Assembly (NCBI GenBank): GCA_936931335.1
Contig: CAKZIH010000248.1
Span: 1 to 12,971 of the forward strand
Direction: 5' to 3'
Origin: an uncultured Nostocoides sp.
GTDB lineage: Bacteria; Actinomycetota; Actinomycetes; Actinomycetales; Dermatophilaceae
Length of the DNA: 12,971 nucleotides
Shown here: positions 6,659 through 12,971 of the stretch, in pieces
How positions within the stretch are numbered: the first letter of the stretch is position 1
Layout of the letters: each line of letters begins with the position of its first letter
Notes under the pieces: generated by a model
What the model saw: the letters and a program-made list of their open reading frames with translations, nothing else
Databases searched by the model: none
What the model was told of the DNA's origin: nothing
Translations under genes and position numbers: made by a program

Positions 6659-7420
6659 TCAGCGCTTGCGACGCCCGGCGCGCGCGGAGGCGGTCTTGTC
6701 CAGCACAATCACCGTGGTCGGGGGATCCACAATCCCAGCACCGACCGCGCGCACCGCGCCATTGCCGAGGCCCAGCTTGGGCAGGACCTTCGCGGCGGCC
6801 GCAAGTTCAGCGTCGGCCGAGCTGCCCTTCATGGCCACCAACTGGCCGCCATTGCGCACCAGCGGGGCGCACCAGCGAGCCAGTTTGTCGAGGGCGGCCA
6901 CTGCGCGCGCGGTGACATAGTCCGCCTGTAGCTCACCAGCCACCTCTTCGGCCCGGTCCCGGCGCACCTCGACATTCGAAATACCTAGTGCCGCAACGGA
7001 ATCCGTCAACCATGCAGTCCGACGCAGCAAAGGCTCAACCAGCGTGACCCGCAAATCCGGGCGAGCGATCGCCAGCGCGATCCCGGGCAGCCCGGCGCCT
7101 GACCCGACGTCGATCACCGACGCACCGGGCTGGGGCATGGCCTCGGCGATCACCGCGCAATTGAGCACATGCCGCTGCCACAGCCGGGGCACCTCCCGCG
7201 GCCCGATCAGACCGTGGCTCACCCCCGTGTCCGCCAGCAGCGCCACAAAGGCCTCGGCTGTCGGCAACCGGTCCCCGAAAACCTGGACAGCCTCGCCTGG
7301 CGCCGAGGGCACCACCGCGGGCGGCGCTGCGGACGCATCCTCAGCCCGAGCAGGCCCGGCCTGCTCGATCCTGGTGTGCTCGGTCCTCGGGTAATCGGTC
7401 TTGGCCTCGGGTTCAGTCAC
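6659..7420 (-). CDS. rsmG: 16S rRNA (guanine527-N7)-methyltransferase RsmG
   Basis: 253 residues; a SAM-dependent methyltransferase modifying G527 of 16S rRNA. The SAM-binding motif is VIDVGSGAGLPG (102-113), followed by LVEPLLRRTAWL (127-138) and DYVTARAVAALDKL (167-180), all typical of RsmG/GidB; ends in a basic RAGRRKR tail. The GTG start at 7418-7420 lies 12 nt after the jag stop without a strong Shine-Dalgarno. The first 40 residues are non-conserved and rich in Ala, Pro and Glu; GTG codons at 7313-7315 or 7310-7312 are alternative starts that would give a more usual length. It is the last gene of the minus-strand rpmH-to-rsmG block. Confidence 0.95.
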   Translation of the reverse strand: MTEPEAKTDYPRTEHTRIEQAGPARAEDASAAPPAVVPSAPGEAVQVFGDRLPTAEAFVALLADTGVSHGLIGPREVPRLWQRHVLNCAVIAEAMPQPGASVIDVGSGAGLPGIALAIARPDLRVTLVEPLLRRTAWLTDSVAALGISNVEVRRDRAEEVAGELQADYVTARAVAALDKLARWCAPLVRNGGQLVAMKGSSADAELAAAAKVLPKLGLGNGAVRAVGAGIVDPPTTVIVLDKTASARAGRRKR

Positions 7421-7432
7421 GGCCGCTATGGC

Positions 7433-8017
7433 TCACTGAGCGGGCAGGACCACGACATACCGTCGCGGTTCGACCCCACTGGACTCGGAGACCAGACCGG
7501 CCGCGAGCACCTCGTCGTGCACCACCTTGCGCTCAAAGGCGGTCATCGGGGTCATCTCGACCGCCTGACCCGTCTCTTTGCACTCGGCGATGGCCACCCG
7601 GGCCTGCTCGACCAGGCCCGCCCGGCGTTCGGCGCGGAAGCCGGCGATGTCCAACATCAGGCGGGAGCGTTCCCCGGTTTCGGACTGCACCGCGAGGCGA
7701 GTGAGCTCCTGGAGGGCGTCCAGGACCTTGCCGTCGGGTCCCACCAGACGGCGCGGAACCCGCCCTTCCTCGGAGTCCACGATCGACACCACGGCTCGGT
7801 CGCCGTCAACATCAAGGTCGATATCGCCGTCCAGATCCGCGATGTCCAGCAGGGTCTCCAAGAAGTCCGCCGCGACTTCACCCTCCCGTTCGAGGGACGG
7901 CCCACCGGAGCGCGCACCGCGCTCGGTGCCAGCGGCGTCGCTCGCGCGGGGCGCCTCATTCGGCTCGACAGCGGCGTCGTCCGCGAGGTCAACGTCAGCG
8001 GGGGTGGTCTCGCTCAT
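7433..8017 (-). CDS. jag: KH/R3H RNA-binding protein Jag (KhpB)
   Basis: 194 residues. The acidic N-terminus (1-45) is low complexity. A KH-type domain covers about 46-125, with GxxG loop G93-P-D-G96 and LDALQELTRLAV. An R3H domain covers about 130-192, with the RxxxH signature R163..H167 in PMTAFERKVVHDEV and a conserved EPRRYVVV end. It binds RNA and is linked in other bacteria to envelope growth control and small-RNA/mRNA binding. The N-terminal Jag_N domain of Firmicutes homologues is absent, as is usual in actinobacteria. ATG at 8015-8017 has AAGGAGAGA about 9 nt upstream. It lies between yidC and rsmG on the same strand, its standard position. Confidence 0.93.
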   Translation of the reverse strand: MSETTPADVDLADDAAVEPNEAPRASDAAGTERGARSGGPSLEREGEVAADFLETLLDIADLDGDIDLDVDGDRAVVSIVDSEEGRVPRRLVGPDGKVLDALQELTRLAVQSETGERSRLMLDIAGFRAERRAGLVEQARVAIAECKETGQAVEMTPMTAFERKVVHDEVLAAGLVSESSGVEPRRYVVVLPAQ

Positions 8018-8073
8018 GCCTGCATCTCTCCTTTATCCGGGTGGCCTGCCGGCCCGCCCGTCGTTCGTTGTCG

Positions 8074-8109
8074 AACTGCCCGGGGTCACTGCCCCAAATT
8101 CACTGCCCC
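8074..8109. repeat. three short direct repeats between yidC and jag
   Basis: The 106-nt gap between yidC and jag holds ACTGCCC at 8075, 8088 and 8102; the last two copies extend to a 10-bp TCACTGCCCC (8086-8095 and 8100-8109). Spacing is 13-14 bp, a little over one helical turn. Could be a binding site array or a local duplication. Confidence 0.35.
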
Positions 8110-8123
8110 GGGGGCTGCACGGC

Positions 8124-9182
8124 TTACACCGTGGGCGGTTTGTCCTGGGGCTTGCCCTGCGTCGCGCGAGGCTTGGCGCCAGGACCCGTCCCCGAGGTCC
8201 CCGGGGGCCGCTTGGTGGCGCGGTTCTTGCGCTTGGGCTGCTGGCGCTGTCCACCGCGCGGCGCCTCCGGCACGTCGGCGATCGTGGTGCCGCTGGCGGC
8301 CGTGGCGCCACCCAGCGTCGGCGTGGTCGGCAGCGGCTTGCCCTTGCGGGCGCGGCGCTCGTGCATCGCCTTCTCGGCCATCGAGCCCGGGGCCGGCATC
8401 CGGCGGATCACATAGAACTGCTGCAGCATCGACCAGATGTTGGTGACGAACCAGTAGATCAGCACACCGATGGGGAAGTTGATACCCGAGATCGCGAAGA
8501 CCAGTGGCAGCACATAGAGCAGGACCTTCTGCTGGCGGGCGAAGGGGTTGTCCATCGCCGACGCCGGCATGTTCTTGGTCATCAGCTGGCGCTGCGTGGT
8601 GAACGTGGTCACCGACATCAAGATGATGAGGACGATCGTGACGATCTTGACGTTGAGGTTGGTCGCCCCGACGAACTTGTCCGAGAGCTGCGCACCGAAG
8701 ATCTGCGCCTGTTCGGCCTGCCGAGCCACCGTTTGGGTGAGCGGGCCGATCGCGCTGCGGCGCCCCTCGGCGATCGGCTCCAGGCCGTTGAGCACCCGGA
8801 AGAGACCGAAGAAGATCGGCGACTGGGCCAGGATCGGCAGACACGAGGAGAACGGGTTGGTGCCGGAGCTGCGATAGAGCTCCATCGTCTCCTGCGTCAT
8901 CTTCTGACGCGATTCGGGATCAGTCTTGCCCTTGTACTTGGCCTGGATCTTTTGCAGCTCGGGGGAGATGAGCTGCATATTGCGCGAGGCCTTGATCTGC
9001 TTGACAAACAGCGGGATCAACGCCGCGCGCATGACCAGCACGAGGCCCACGATGGACAGCCCCCAGGTCCAGCCCGAGTCCGCAGGCATACCGATCGCGG
9101 CGAAGAGCTGGTGGAAGCCGTACATGATCCAGGCCACCACCCACTCAATCGGGTAGAGGATGCTGTTGAAGAAGTCGCCCAT
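8124..9182 (-). CDS. yidC: membrane protein insertase YidC (Oxa1 family)
   Basis: 352 residues; inserts and folds inner membrane proteins, alone or with SecYEG. Five membrane segments are visible at about 10-30, 38-60, 112-132, 178-196 and 222-252, with the conserved groove arginine R52 in VMRAALIPLF and a charged cytoplasmic loop (62-105). There is no large periplasmic P1 domain, as in Gram-positive homologues. The final 75 residues form a Pro/Gly/Lys/Arg-rich tail (for example PKRKNRATKRPPG) that probably contacts the ribosome. The ATG start lies 6 nt after the yidD stop, indicating an operon. Confidence 0.96.
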   Translation of the reverse strand: MGDFFNSILYPIEWVVAWIMYGFHQLFAAIGMPADSGWTWGLSIVGLVLVMRAALIPLFVKQIKASRNMQLISPELQKIQAKYKGKTDPESRQKMTQETMELYRSSGTNPFSSCLPILAQSPIFFGLFRVLNGLEPIAEGRRSAIGPLTQTVARQAEQAQIFGAQLSDKFVGATNLNVKIVTIVLIILMSVTTFTTQRQLMTKNMPASAMDNPFARQQKVLLYVLPLVFAISGINFPIGVLIYWFVTNIWSMLQQFYVIRRMPAPGSMAEKAMHERRARKGKPLPTTPTLGGATAASGTTIADVPEAPRGGQRQQPKRKNRATKRPPGTSGTGPGAKPRATQGKPQDKPPTV

Positions 9183-9188
9183 GCTGTC

Positions 9189-9470
9189 CTAACTCGTCGG
9201 CTTCGGCTCGGGTTCTGTGTGCTGGGCACGTATGTCGTCCCGCCCAGGGACGTGGTCGACGCCGCCGGCCGCCCACGGGTGGCAACGCAGCAGTCGTCGG
9301 GTGGCCAGGTAGCTGCCCTTGATCGGACCGAACCGCTCCAGGGCGGTCACGGCATACGCAGAGCAAGAGGGGTAATAGCGACAGGTCGGCGGCGTGAGCG
9401 GGGAGATCACGCGCTGATAGACGCGGATCACCCCGATCAACGGCAGTGCAACCAGCCGGCTAAGGGTCAT
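9189..9470 (-). CDS. yidD: membrane protein insertion efficiency factor YidD
   Basis: 93 residues. The family core is intact: [32 protein letters not shown] with the [10 protein letters not shown] signature, then [18 protein letters not shown]. YidD aids insertion of membrane proteins together with YidC. The ATG at 9468-9470 is chosen because it forms an ATGA overlap with the rnpA stop and begins directly before the amphipathic N-terminal helix; the longer open frame upstream overlaps rnpA and is not family-like. yidC follows 6 nt later. Confidence 0.95.
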   Translation of the reverse strand: MTLSRLVALPLIGVIRVYQRVISPLTPPTCRYYPSCSAYAVTALERFGPIKGSYLATRRLLRCHPWAAGGVDHVPGRDDIRAQHTEPEPKPTS

Positions 9471-9832
9471 CGCGGGGCGCTCCACCGTGGGCCCAAGCCG
9501 GTCAATGCCCGGTCCAGGGCCGAGCCCAAGGCCGCGCTGTCCGCGGCCGCGGCGGCCGGCAGCGCACGCACCACATAGTCGGTGCCGGGCCGCAACCGGT
9601 CCAACCGGCCCCGGCACTGCTCACGTAAGCGGCGCTTGGTGCGATTGCGCACCACCGAGCCGCCCACGGCCTTGGAGACGACAAAGCCCACCCGGGCCGG
9701 ATCGCTTTCGCGTCCGGGGGTGGCATTGGCGTAGAGGATCACCAGGTGCGCCGCAGCGCTCGCACGGCCGCGTCGCCGCAGCACAGCAGAGAAGTCGGCG
9801 CTGGAACGCAATCGGTGCTGTGCCGGGAGCAC
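9467..9832 (-). CDS. rnpA: ribonuclease P protein component
   Basis: 121 residues; the basic protein subunit of RNase P, which trims the 5' leader of pre-tRNAs together with the RNA subunit. Visible: N-terminal [44 protein letters not shown] with the RNR motif, and [21 protein letters not shown] start at 9830-9832, 13 nt after the rpmH stop; the gene overlaps yidD by 4 nt. Its place between rpmH and yidD is near universal in bacteria. Confidence 0.95.
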   Translation of the reverse strand: MLPAQHRLRSSADFSAVLRRRGRASAAAHLVILYANATPGRESDPARVGFVVSKAVGGSVVRNRTKRRLREQCRGRLDRLRPGTDYVVRALPAAAAADSAALGSALDRALTGLGPRWSAPR

Positions 9833-9845
9833 AGCGCCGCTCGGC

Positions 9846-9983
9846 TCAGGCCGAGAGCTCGGCGCGGCCCTTGCGGCGGCGTGCCGCGAGGATCGCGCGA
9901 CCGGCGCGGGTGCTCATCCGGGCGCGGAACCCGTGGTTCTTGGCCCGGCGGCGGTTGTTCGGCTGGAACGTACGCTTGCTCAC
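9846..9983 (-). CDS. rpmH: 50S ribosomal protein L34
   Basis: A 45-residue gene. The product starts [23 protein letters not shown] and is very Arg/Lys-rich, an unmistakable L34. The start is GTG (9981-9983) with GGAAGAA upstream; the stop TGA is at 9846-9848. It is the first gene of the minus-strand rpmH-rnpA-yidD-yidC-jag-rsmG block and divergent from dnaA. Confidence 0.97.
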   Translation of the reverse strand: MSKRTFQPNNRRRAKNHGFRARMSTRAGRAILAARRRKGRAELSA

Positions 9984-10165
9984 GTCGTGCTTCTTCCGTC
10001 TGTCGACCGGTGTGGGGTCGCCGTCTGCGGCTGACCCCGGCACCGATTGTGGGTGGCTATACCGGCCTCGCTCACCAAGGGTGCGCGGTCGTCGGCCGCA
10101 ATCGGAAGCCCGCCACCCCGCATACAGGGTCGTGGGCATGCGAAAACGGCCGCAAGGCCAACGAA

Positions 10166-10195
10166 ACGGTACGGCACCGCTTCCGGAGCGGTCAA
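10166..10195 (-). promoter_or_regulatory. rpmH promoter
   Basis: On the minus strand, TTGACC (complement of 10190-10195), an 18-nt spacer and TACCGT (complement of 10166-10171) fit the actinobacterial housekeeping consensus (TTGAC-N17/18-TANNNT). The predicted start is near 10159, giving an rpmH leader of about 175 nt. An inverted repeat ACCGCT-N5-AGCGGT (10176-10192) lies between the two hexamers. Confidence 0.55.
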
Positions 10196-10209
10196 ACTCC
10201 CACCCGTAT

Positions 10210-10223
10210 GGCGGGTACCCGCC
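10210..10223. repeat. 14-bp perfect palindrome upstream of the rpmH promoter
   Basis: GGCGGGTACCCGCC is its own reverse complement and lies 15 bp beyond the rpmH -35 hexamer, between the two divergent genes. A candidate operator; no known regulator assigned. Confidence 0.4.
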
Positions 10224-10306
10224 CAACCGCACTAGCCTGCCAGGAGCCGACGATACCAGCCAGTAACGACACGCCCCTGACGTCGCTCGCGACGGCGCGG
10301 TGTGTC

Positions 10307-10312
10307 CATAAT
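10307..10312 (+). promoter_or_regulatory. possible dnaA -10 element
   Basis: CATAAT differs by one base from TATAAT and is the most AT-rich hexamer upstream of dnaA. No convincing -35 lies 16-19 nt before it. A leader of about 108 nt would result, containing the DnaA boxes. Confidence 0.3.
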
Positions 10313-10372
10313 GCATCTCTGCCCAGTGGCCGGGGCCGCGGCTTCACGCGCGGGCCCGGGGCGCGCGCCGGG

Positions 10373-10405
10373 CTACCCACAGGATGTGGACAATCTTGTG
10401 GACGC
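10373..10405. promoter_or_regulatory. three DnaA-box-like 9-mers before dnaA
   Basis: CTACCCACA (10373-10381, plus), TGTGGACAA (10385-10393; its complement TTGTCCACA is the perfect actinobacterial box) and TGTGGACGC (10397-10405; complement GCGTCCACA). Starts are exactly 12 bp apart. They lie just upstream of the dnaA Shine-Dalgarno, so DnaA autoregulation is likely. Confidence 0.7.
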
Positions 10406-10426
10406 TGCAATGGAAGGACGGTGCCG

Positions 10427-11866
10427 ATGTCCGAGCACTCCCCGGACCTGGGCATTCTGTGGTCGAAGGTGATGACCACGCTGGAGGCCGATGGTGCCTC
10501 CGCCCACAACCGCGCCTTCCTGGCCACCGCCAAGATCAAGGGGGTGCTGGAGGATACCGTCCTGGTGGCGGTGAGCAGCGATTTCGCCAAGCAGGTCTTG
10601 GAGCAGCGGGTGCGCGCCTCGGTGCTCGCCGCCCTGGCCGCCCAGCTCGGCAGTGATGTCACGCTCGCAGTGACCGTGGACCCGGCTCTTGCCGAGGACG
10701 GCTATGACCTCTTCTCCAGCACCGCGGCGCTGCCAGACCCGGACGAGGTGGTCGAGGACGAGGACGAGGATCCGCTCGATCTCGCCGGACCTAGCGGTAT
10801 GGCGCTTCCCTCAGTGGCCCTCGAGGAGCTCGGCGCCACCCGCCTCAACCCGAAGTACATCTTCGAGACCTTCGTCATCGGCTCCAGCAACCGCTTCGCG
10901 CACGCGGCGGCGCTCGCGGTCTCCGAGGCTCCGGCCAAGGCCTACAACCCGCTCTTCATCTATGGCGGGTCCGGGCTGGGCAAGACCCACCTGCTGCATG
11001 CGATCGGCCATTACGCCCGCAATCTCTATCCACAACTGCGAGTGCGCTATGTGAACTCTGAGGAGTTCACCAATGACTTCATCAACTCCATCCGTGATGA
11101 CCGAGCCGCGAATTTTCAAAGCCGCTACCGCGAGGTCGACGTCCTGCTCATCGACGACATCCAATTCCTGTCGGGCAAGGAGCAGACGCAGGAGGAGTTC
11201 TTCCACACCTTCAACAGCCTGCACAACGCCAACAAGCAGGTCGTAATCACCTCCGACGTCCAGCCCAAGCACCTCAACGGCTTCGAGGACCGCATGGTCT
11301 CCCGCTTCGAATGGGGACTGCTCACCGACGTTCAGCCACCGGACCTAGAGACCCGCATCGCAATCCTGCGCAAGAAGGCGCTCCAGGAGAATCTCAGCGT
11401 CCCCCCGGAGGTGCTGGAGTTCATCGCCTCGCGCATCTCGACCAATATCCGCGAACTCGAGGGCGCGCTGATCCGGGTGACCGCCTTCGCCAGCCTCAAC
11501 CGGCAGGCCGTCGATCTGCCACTGGCCGAGATCGTGCTCAAGGACCTGATCCCCAATGAGCACGCCAACCAGATCTCCAGCGCCACGATCATGGCGCAGA
11601 CCGCCGCCTACTTCGGGTTGACCATCGAGGACCTGCAAGGCGCCTCCCGTTCCCGGGTGCTGGTCACCGCCCGCCAGATCGCCATGTACCTATGCCGCGA
11701 GCTCACCGAGCTCTCCTTGCCCAAGATCGGCCAACAGTTCGGCGGCCGCGATCACACCACGGTCATGCACGCGGACAAGAAGATTCGCCAGTTGATGGCC
11801 GAGCGCCGGGCGATCTACAACCAGGTCACCGAGTTGACCAACCGGATCAAGAGCCAGGGCGCCTGA
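10427..11866 (+). CDS. dnaA: chromosomal replication initiator protein DnaA
   Basis: 479 residues. Domain I (about 1-88) contacts partner proteins; domain II (about 89-137) is short and very acidic (VVEDEDEDPLDLA), much shorter than in Streptomyces. Domain III, the AAA+ ATPase, starts at about 138 (TRLNPKYIFETFVIG), with Walker A GGSGLGKTH (180-188) and Walker B LLIDD (D243, D244). Domain IV binds DnaA boxes, with the signature GRDHTTVMHADKK beginning at G440. The ATG at 10427 is chosen because GGAAGGA (10412-10418) lies 8 nt upstream; the in-frame GTG at 10421 is too close to it. The protein melts the origin, which lies just downstream, and probably represses its own gene through upstream boxes. 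Confidence 0.98.
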   Translation: MSEHSPDLGILWSKVMTTLEADGASAHNRAFLATAKIKGVLEDTVLVAVSSDFAKQVLEQRVRASVLAALAAQLGSDVTLAVTVDPALAEDGYDLFSSTAALPDPDEVVEDEDEDPLDLAGPSGMALPSVALEELGATRLNPKYIFETFVIGSSNRFAHAAALAVSEAPAKAYNPLFIYGGSGLGKTHLLHAIGHYARNLYPQLRVRYVNSEEFTNDFINSIRDDRAANFQSRYREVDVLLIDDIQFLSGKEQTQEEFFHTFNSLHNANKQVVITSDVQPKHLNGFEDRMVSRFEWGLLTDVQPPDLETRIAILRKKALQENLSVPPEVLEFIASRISTNIRELEGALIRVTAFASLNRQAVDLPLAEIVLKDLIPNEHANQISSATIMAQTAAYFGLTIEDLQGASRSRVLVTARQIAMYLCRELTELSLPKIGQQFGGRDHTTVMHADKKIRQLMAERRAIYNQVTELTNRIKSQGA

Positions 11867-11884
11867 GCCGCACCATCCACAATG

Positions 11885-11904
11885 CTGTCCACAACGGTGG
11901 ACGG
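11885..11904. repeat. hairpin overlapping DnaA boxes after dnaA
   Basis: GTCCAC (11887-11892) and GTGGAC (11897-11902) pair around the 4-nt loop AACG, extendable by one wobble and one C-G pair. It begins 18 nt after the dnaA stop and contains one DnaA box and part of a weaker inverted one. It may also end dnaA transcription, but no T-run follows. Confidence 0.45.
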
Positions 11905-12361
11905 TGCGTTGCCATTTCGACACCTTCTCGACACGCGCGGGACGCATGCCCGCTGACGTGCTCCTTCGCCCTCCCCTTTCCACATCTTGGGGACAAGCCT
12001 GTGTATGACGCCCATCCGCCCCACCGAGGTGCTGTGGACACGGCCGATTCGCCTGGGGATTGCCGGGGATAACTGACCTCAGTCATCGGCAGTTCCACGG
12101 CATACCTGGGGATGAATTCTTGCCGTCCTCAGGCGCCCCGACTTATCCCCAGCCCAGGCCCACCCTCGTCCCCAGCGACAATCGGCCGTTGACCTGCACC
12201 GATACCGGTTATCACCAGAGTGCACACCGGCTATGACGACGACTACCTATGACCTCTGGCTGAAAGCGGCCCCGAGGACGAACTGGGGACAAGCGGCCGA
12301 TGACCCCCATACCGGGGCTAGCCAGCGATGCTCCCAACTTTCACGGGCCACGGCGGGCGGC

Positions 12362-12367
12362 TAAGGT
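12362..12367 (+). promoter_or_regulatory. possible dnaN -10 element
   Basis: TAAGGT fits TANNNT and would give a leader of about 88 nt before dnaN. The -35 region (CTTTCACGG, around 12338-12346) is a poor match, so support is weak. Confidence 0.3.
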
Positions 12368-12461
12368 CAGGAGTCCGTCCGTCGCCGGGGAATCAGCGGC
12401 GGTCCGTTCCAGTGTTGTGCCCGCGATGGCCGCGGGTATGCCCGTGCGAAGGTGGTTGGCA

Positions 12462-12971
12462 GTGAGATTCCGGGTCGAGCGCGATGTCCTGGCCGAGGCC
12501 GTCACCTGGGTGGCTCGCGGGCTGCCGATGCGCCCCGCGGTGCCGGTGCTGGCCGGCGTGCTGATCGATGCGGGCACCGATGGCACGGTGACCCTGTCCG
12601 CATTCGACTACGAGGTCTCCGCACGGATCACCGTGAGCGCCGAGGTCTCCGAGCCCGGCACCGTGCTGGTGCTCGGCCGCCTGCTCTCCGATATCTCCCG
12701 CGCCCTGCCCGGCGACAAGCCGGTCGACGTGGCCACCGATGGCAGCAAGGTGCAGGTCACCTGCGGCTCCTCCCGCTTCGCGCTGCTGCAGATGCCGGCC
12801 TCGGACTATCCGACGCTGCCCACCCAGCCGGACGCCAGCGGCACCATCGATGGCCAGACCTTCGCCCAGGCGGTGGCCCAGGTCGCGATCGCCGCCGACC
12901 GCGGCGACACCCTGCCGATCCTCACCGGAGTGCGCGTGGAGATCGAGGGCGAGAAGGTCACCTTCCTGGCC
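12462..12971 (+). CDS. dnaN: DNA polymerase III subunit beta (sliding clamp), 3' end outside window
   Basis: The first 170 residues are present and the frame is still open at the window end. The GTG at 12462 starts [35 protein letters not shown], the typical actinobacterial clamp N-terminus, with GAAGGTGG (12448-12455) 6 nt upstream. Domain 1 is complete ([50 protein letters not shown]) and domain 2 has begun ([33 protein letters not shown]). The clamp rings DNA and holds the replicative polymerase. Its place after oriC is standard. Confidence 0.97.
   Translation, partial: MRFRVERDVLAEAVTWVARGLPMRPAVPVLAGVLIDAGTDGTVTLSAFDYEVSARITVSAEVSEPGTVLVLGRLLSDISRALPGDKPVDVATDGSKVQVTCGSSRFALLQMPASDYPTLPTQPDASGTIDGQTFAQAVAQVAIAADRGDTLPILTGVRVEIEGEKVTFLA

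Larger units (their letters stand above)
9984..10426. other. divergent rpmH/dnaA intergenic region
   Basis: A 443-base regulatory region without genes. It holds the rpmH promoter (10166-10195), a 17-bp inverted repeat inside that promoter, a 14-bp palindrome (10210-10223), a possible dnaA -10 (10307-10312), three evenly spaced DnaA-box-like 9-mers (10373-10405) and the dnaA Shine-Dalgarno (10412-10418). Confidence 0.8.
11867..12461. other. chromosomal replication origin oriC (dnaA-dnaN intergenic region)
   Basis: A 595-base gene-free region between dnaA and dnaN with many DnaA-box-like 9-mers on both strands. Plus strand: CCATCCACA 11873, CTGTCCACA 11885, CTTTCCACA 11976, TTATCCCCA 12143, TCGTCCCCA 12166, TTATCACCA 12209. 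Minus strand (given as the box): TTGTCCCCA 11988-11996 and 12284-12292, GTGTCCACA 12033-12041, CAATCCCCA 12054-12062, TTATCCCCG 12064-12072, TCATCCCCA 12107-12115. Position, density and absence of coding support oriC. The lowest-GC part (about 12180-12260, under 60 percent) is the best candidate for the unwinding element. I see no other gene here. Confidence 0.93.

Noticed and set aside
7169..9578. Long plus-strand open frames of 425 and 666 codons
   Set aside because: They run antisense to rsmG, jag, yidC, yidD and rnpA, which have clear family motifs; the long frames are a by-product of high GC and contain only low-complexity Arg/Pro/His-rich sequence.
9471..9617. Longer yidD start at 9617
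   Set aside because: The added 49 residues overlap rnpA out of frame and are not family-like; the ATG at 9470 makes an ATGA overlap.
9746..10426. Extension of dnaA upstream to 9746
   Set aside because: It would overlap rpmH and the promoter region; the ATG at 10427 has a proper Shine-Dalgarno and matches the DnaA N-terminus.
12189..12217. TTGACC (12189-12194) as a dnaN promoter -35
   Set aside because: No TANNNT element lies 16-19 nt downstream; the nearest AT-rich hexamer is at 15 nt and fails the final T, and the segment is better read as a DnaA box.
12341..12586. Minus-strand ORF crossing the dnaN start
   Set aside because: It is antisense to the well-supported dnaN N-terminus and has no recognisable content.
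1..12971. Mobile elements, CRISPR arrays, defence genes or biosynthetic clusters
   Set aside because: No transposase, integrase, repeat-spacer array, target-site duplication or such gene family was seen; apart from the gaps described, the content is conserved core genes.

Overview
This window is the replication-origin neighbourhood of a high-GC Gram-positive (Actinomycetota) chromosome. The organism call rests on the gene set (sigM / anti-sigma / trxB / trxA on one side of parAB, then rsmG, jag, yidC, yidD, rnpA, rpmH, dnaA, oriC, dnaN), on the strongly GC-biased third codon positions, on frequent GTG starts (rsmG, rnpA, rpmH, parA, dnaN and the anti-sigma factor), and on ParB, DnaA and DnaN sequences of actinobacterial type. 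I suspect an order Micrococcales member, but I cannot fix the genus from the sequence alone.

Layout, left to right. (1) Positions 2-2368: the 3' end of a membrane-anchored protein with an extracytoplasmic discoidin-like domain (the C-terminus of the MurJ-associated pseudokinase type protein), then the ECF sigma factor SigM and its membrane-bound anti-sigma factor, tightly packed as one operon. (2) 2369-3863: trxB-trxA, the thioredoxin reductase/thioredoxin pair, preceded by a GGAAC-N18-GTT promoter of the SigR/SigH (thiol-stress) class overlapping a housekeeping -10, and ended by a clear hairpin terminator. (3) 3864-4543: about 680 bases with no gene I trust, holding one perfect parS site and a 14-bp palindrome. 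(4) 4544-6579: parA-parB on the plus strand, with a second parS inside the start of parA and an apparently leaderless promoter. (5) 6659-9983: the minus-strand block rpmH-rnpA-yidD-yidC-jag-rsmG (ribosomal protein L34, RNase P protein, membrane insertion, RNA-binding and 16S methylation functions). (6) 9984-10426: divergent rpmH/dnaA promoter region with three evenly spaced DnaA-box-like 9-mers. (7) dnaA, then 11867-12461, the oriC proper with about a dozen DnaA-box-like 9-mers, then the 5' part of dnaN running off the window.

How they work together: DnaA binds the boxes in oriC and upstream of its own gene; DnaN is the sliding clamp; ParB loads at parS next to the origin and ParA moves the ParB-parS complex to segregate new origins; rnpA/yidD/yidC/jag supply tRNA processing and membrane protein insertion; the sigM and trx genes form a stress/redox module at the outer edge.

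I did not find a new defence, mobile or biosynthetic system: almost all genes are conserved core genes. The points most worth a second look are the orientation of parAB (convergent with rsmG, opposite to the co-directional arrangement I know from Mycobacterium and Streptomyces), the parS-in-parA/leaderless promoter arrangement, the unexplained 680-base gap that would be the place of other genes in relatives, the thiol-stress-type trxB promoter, and the composition and spacing of DnaA boxes.
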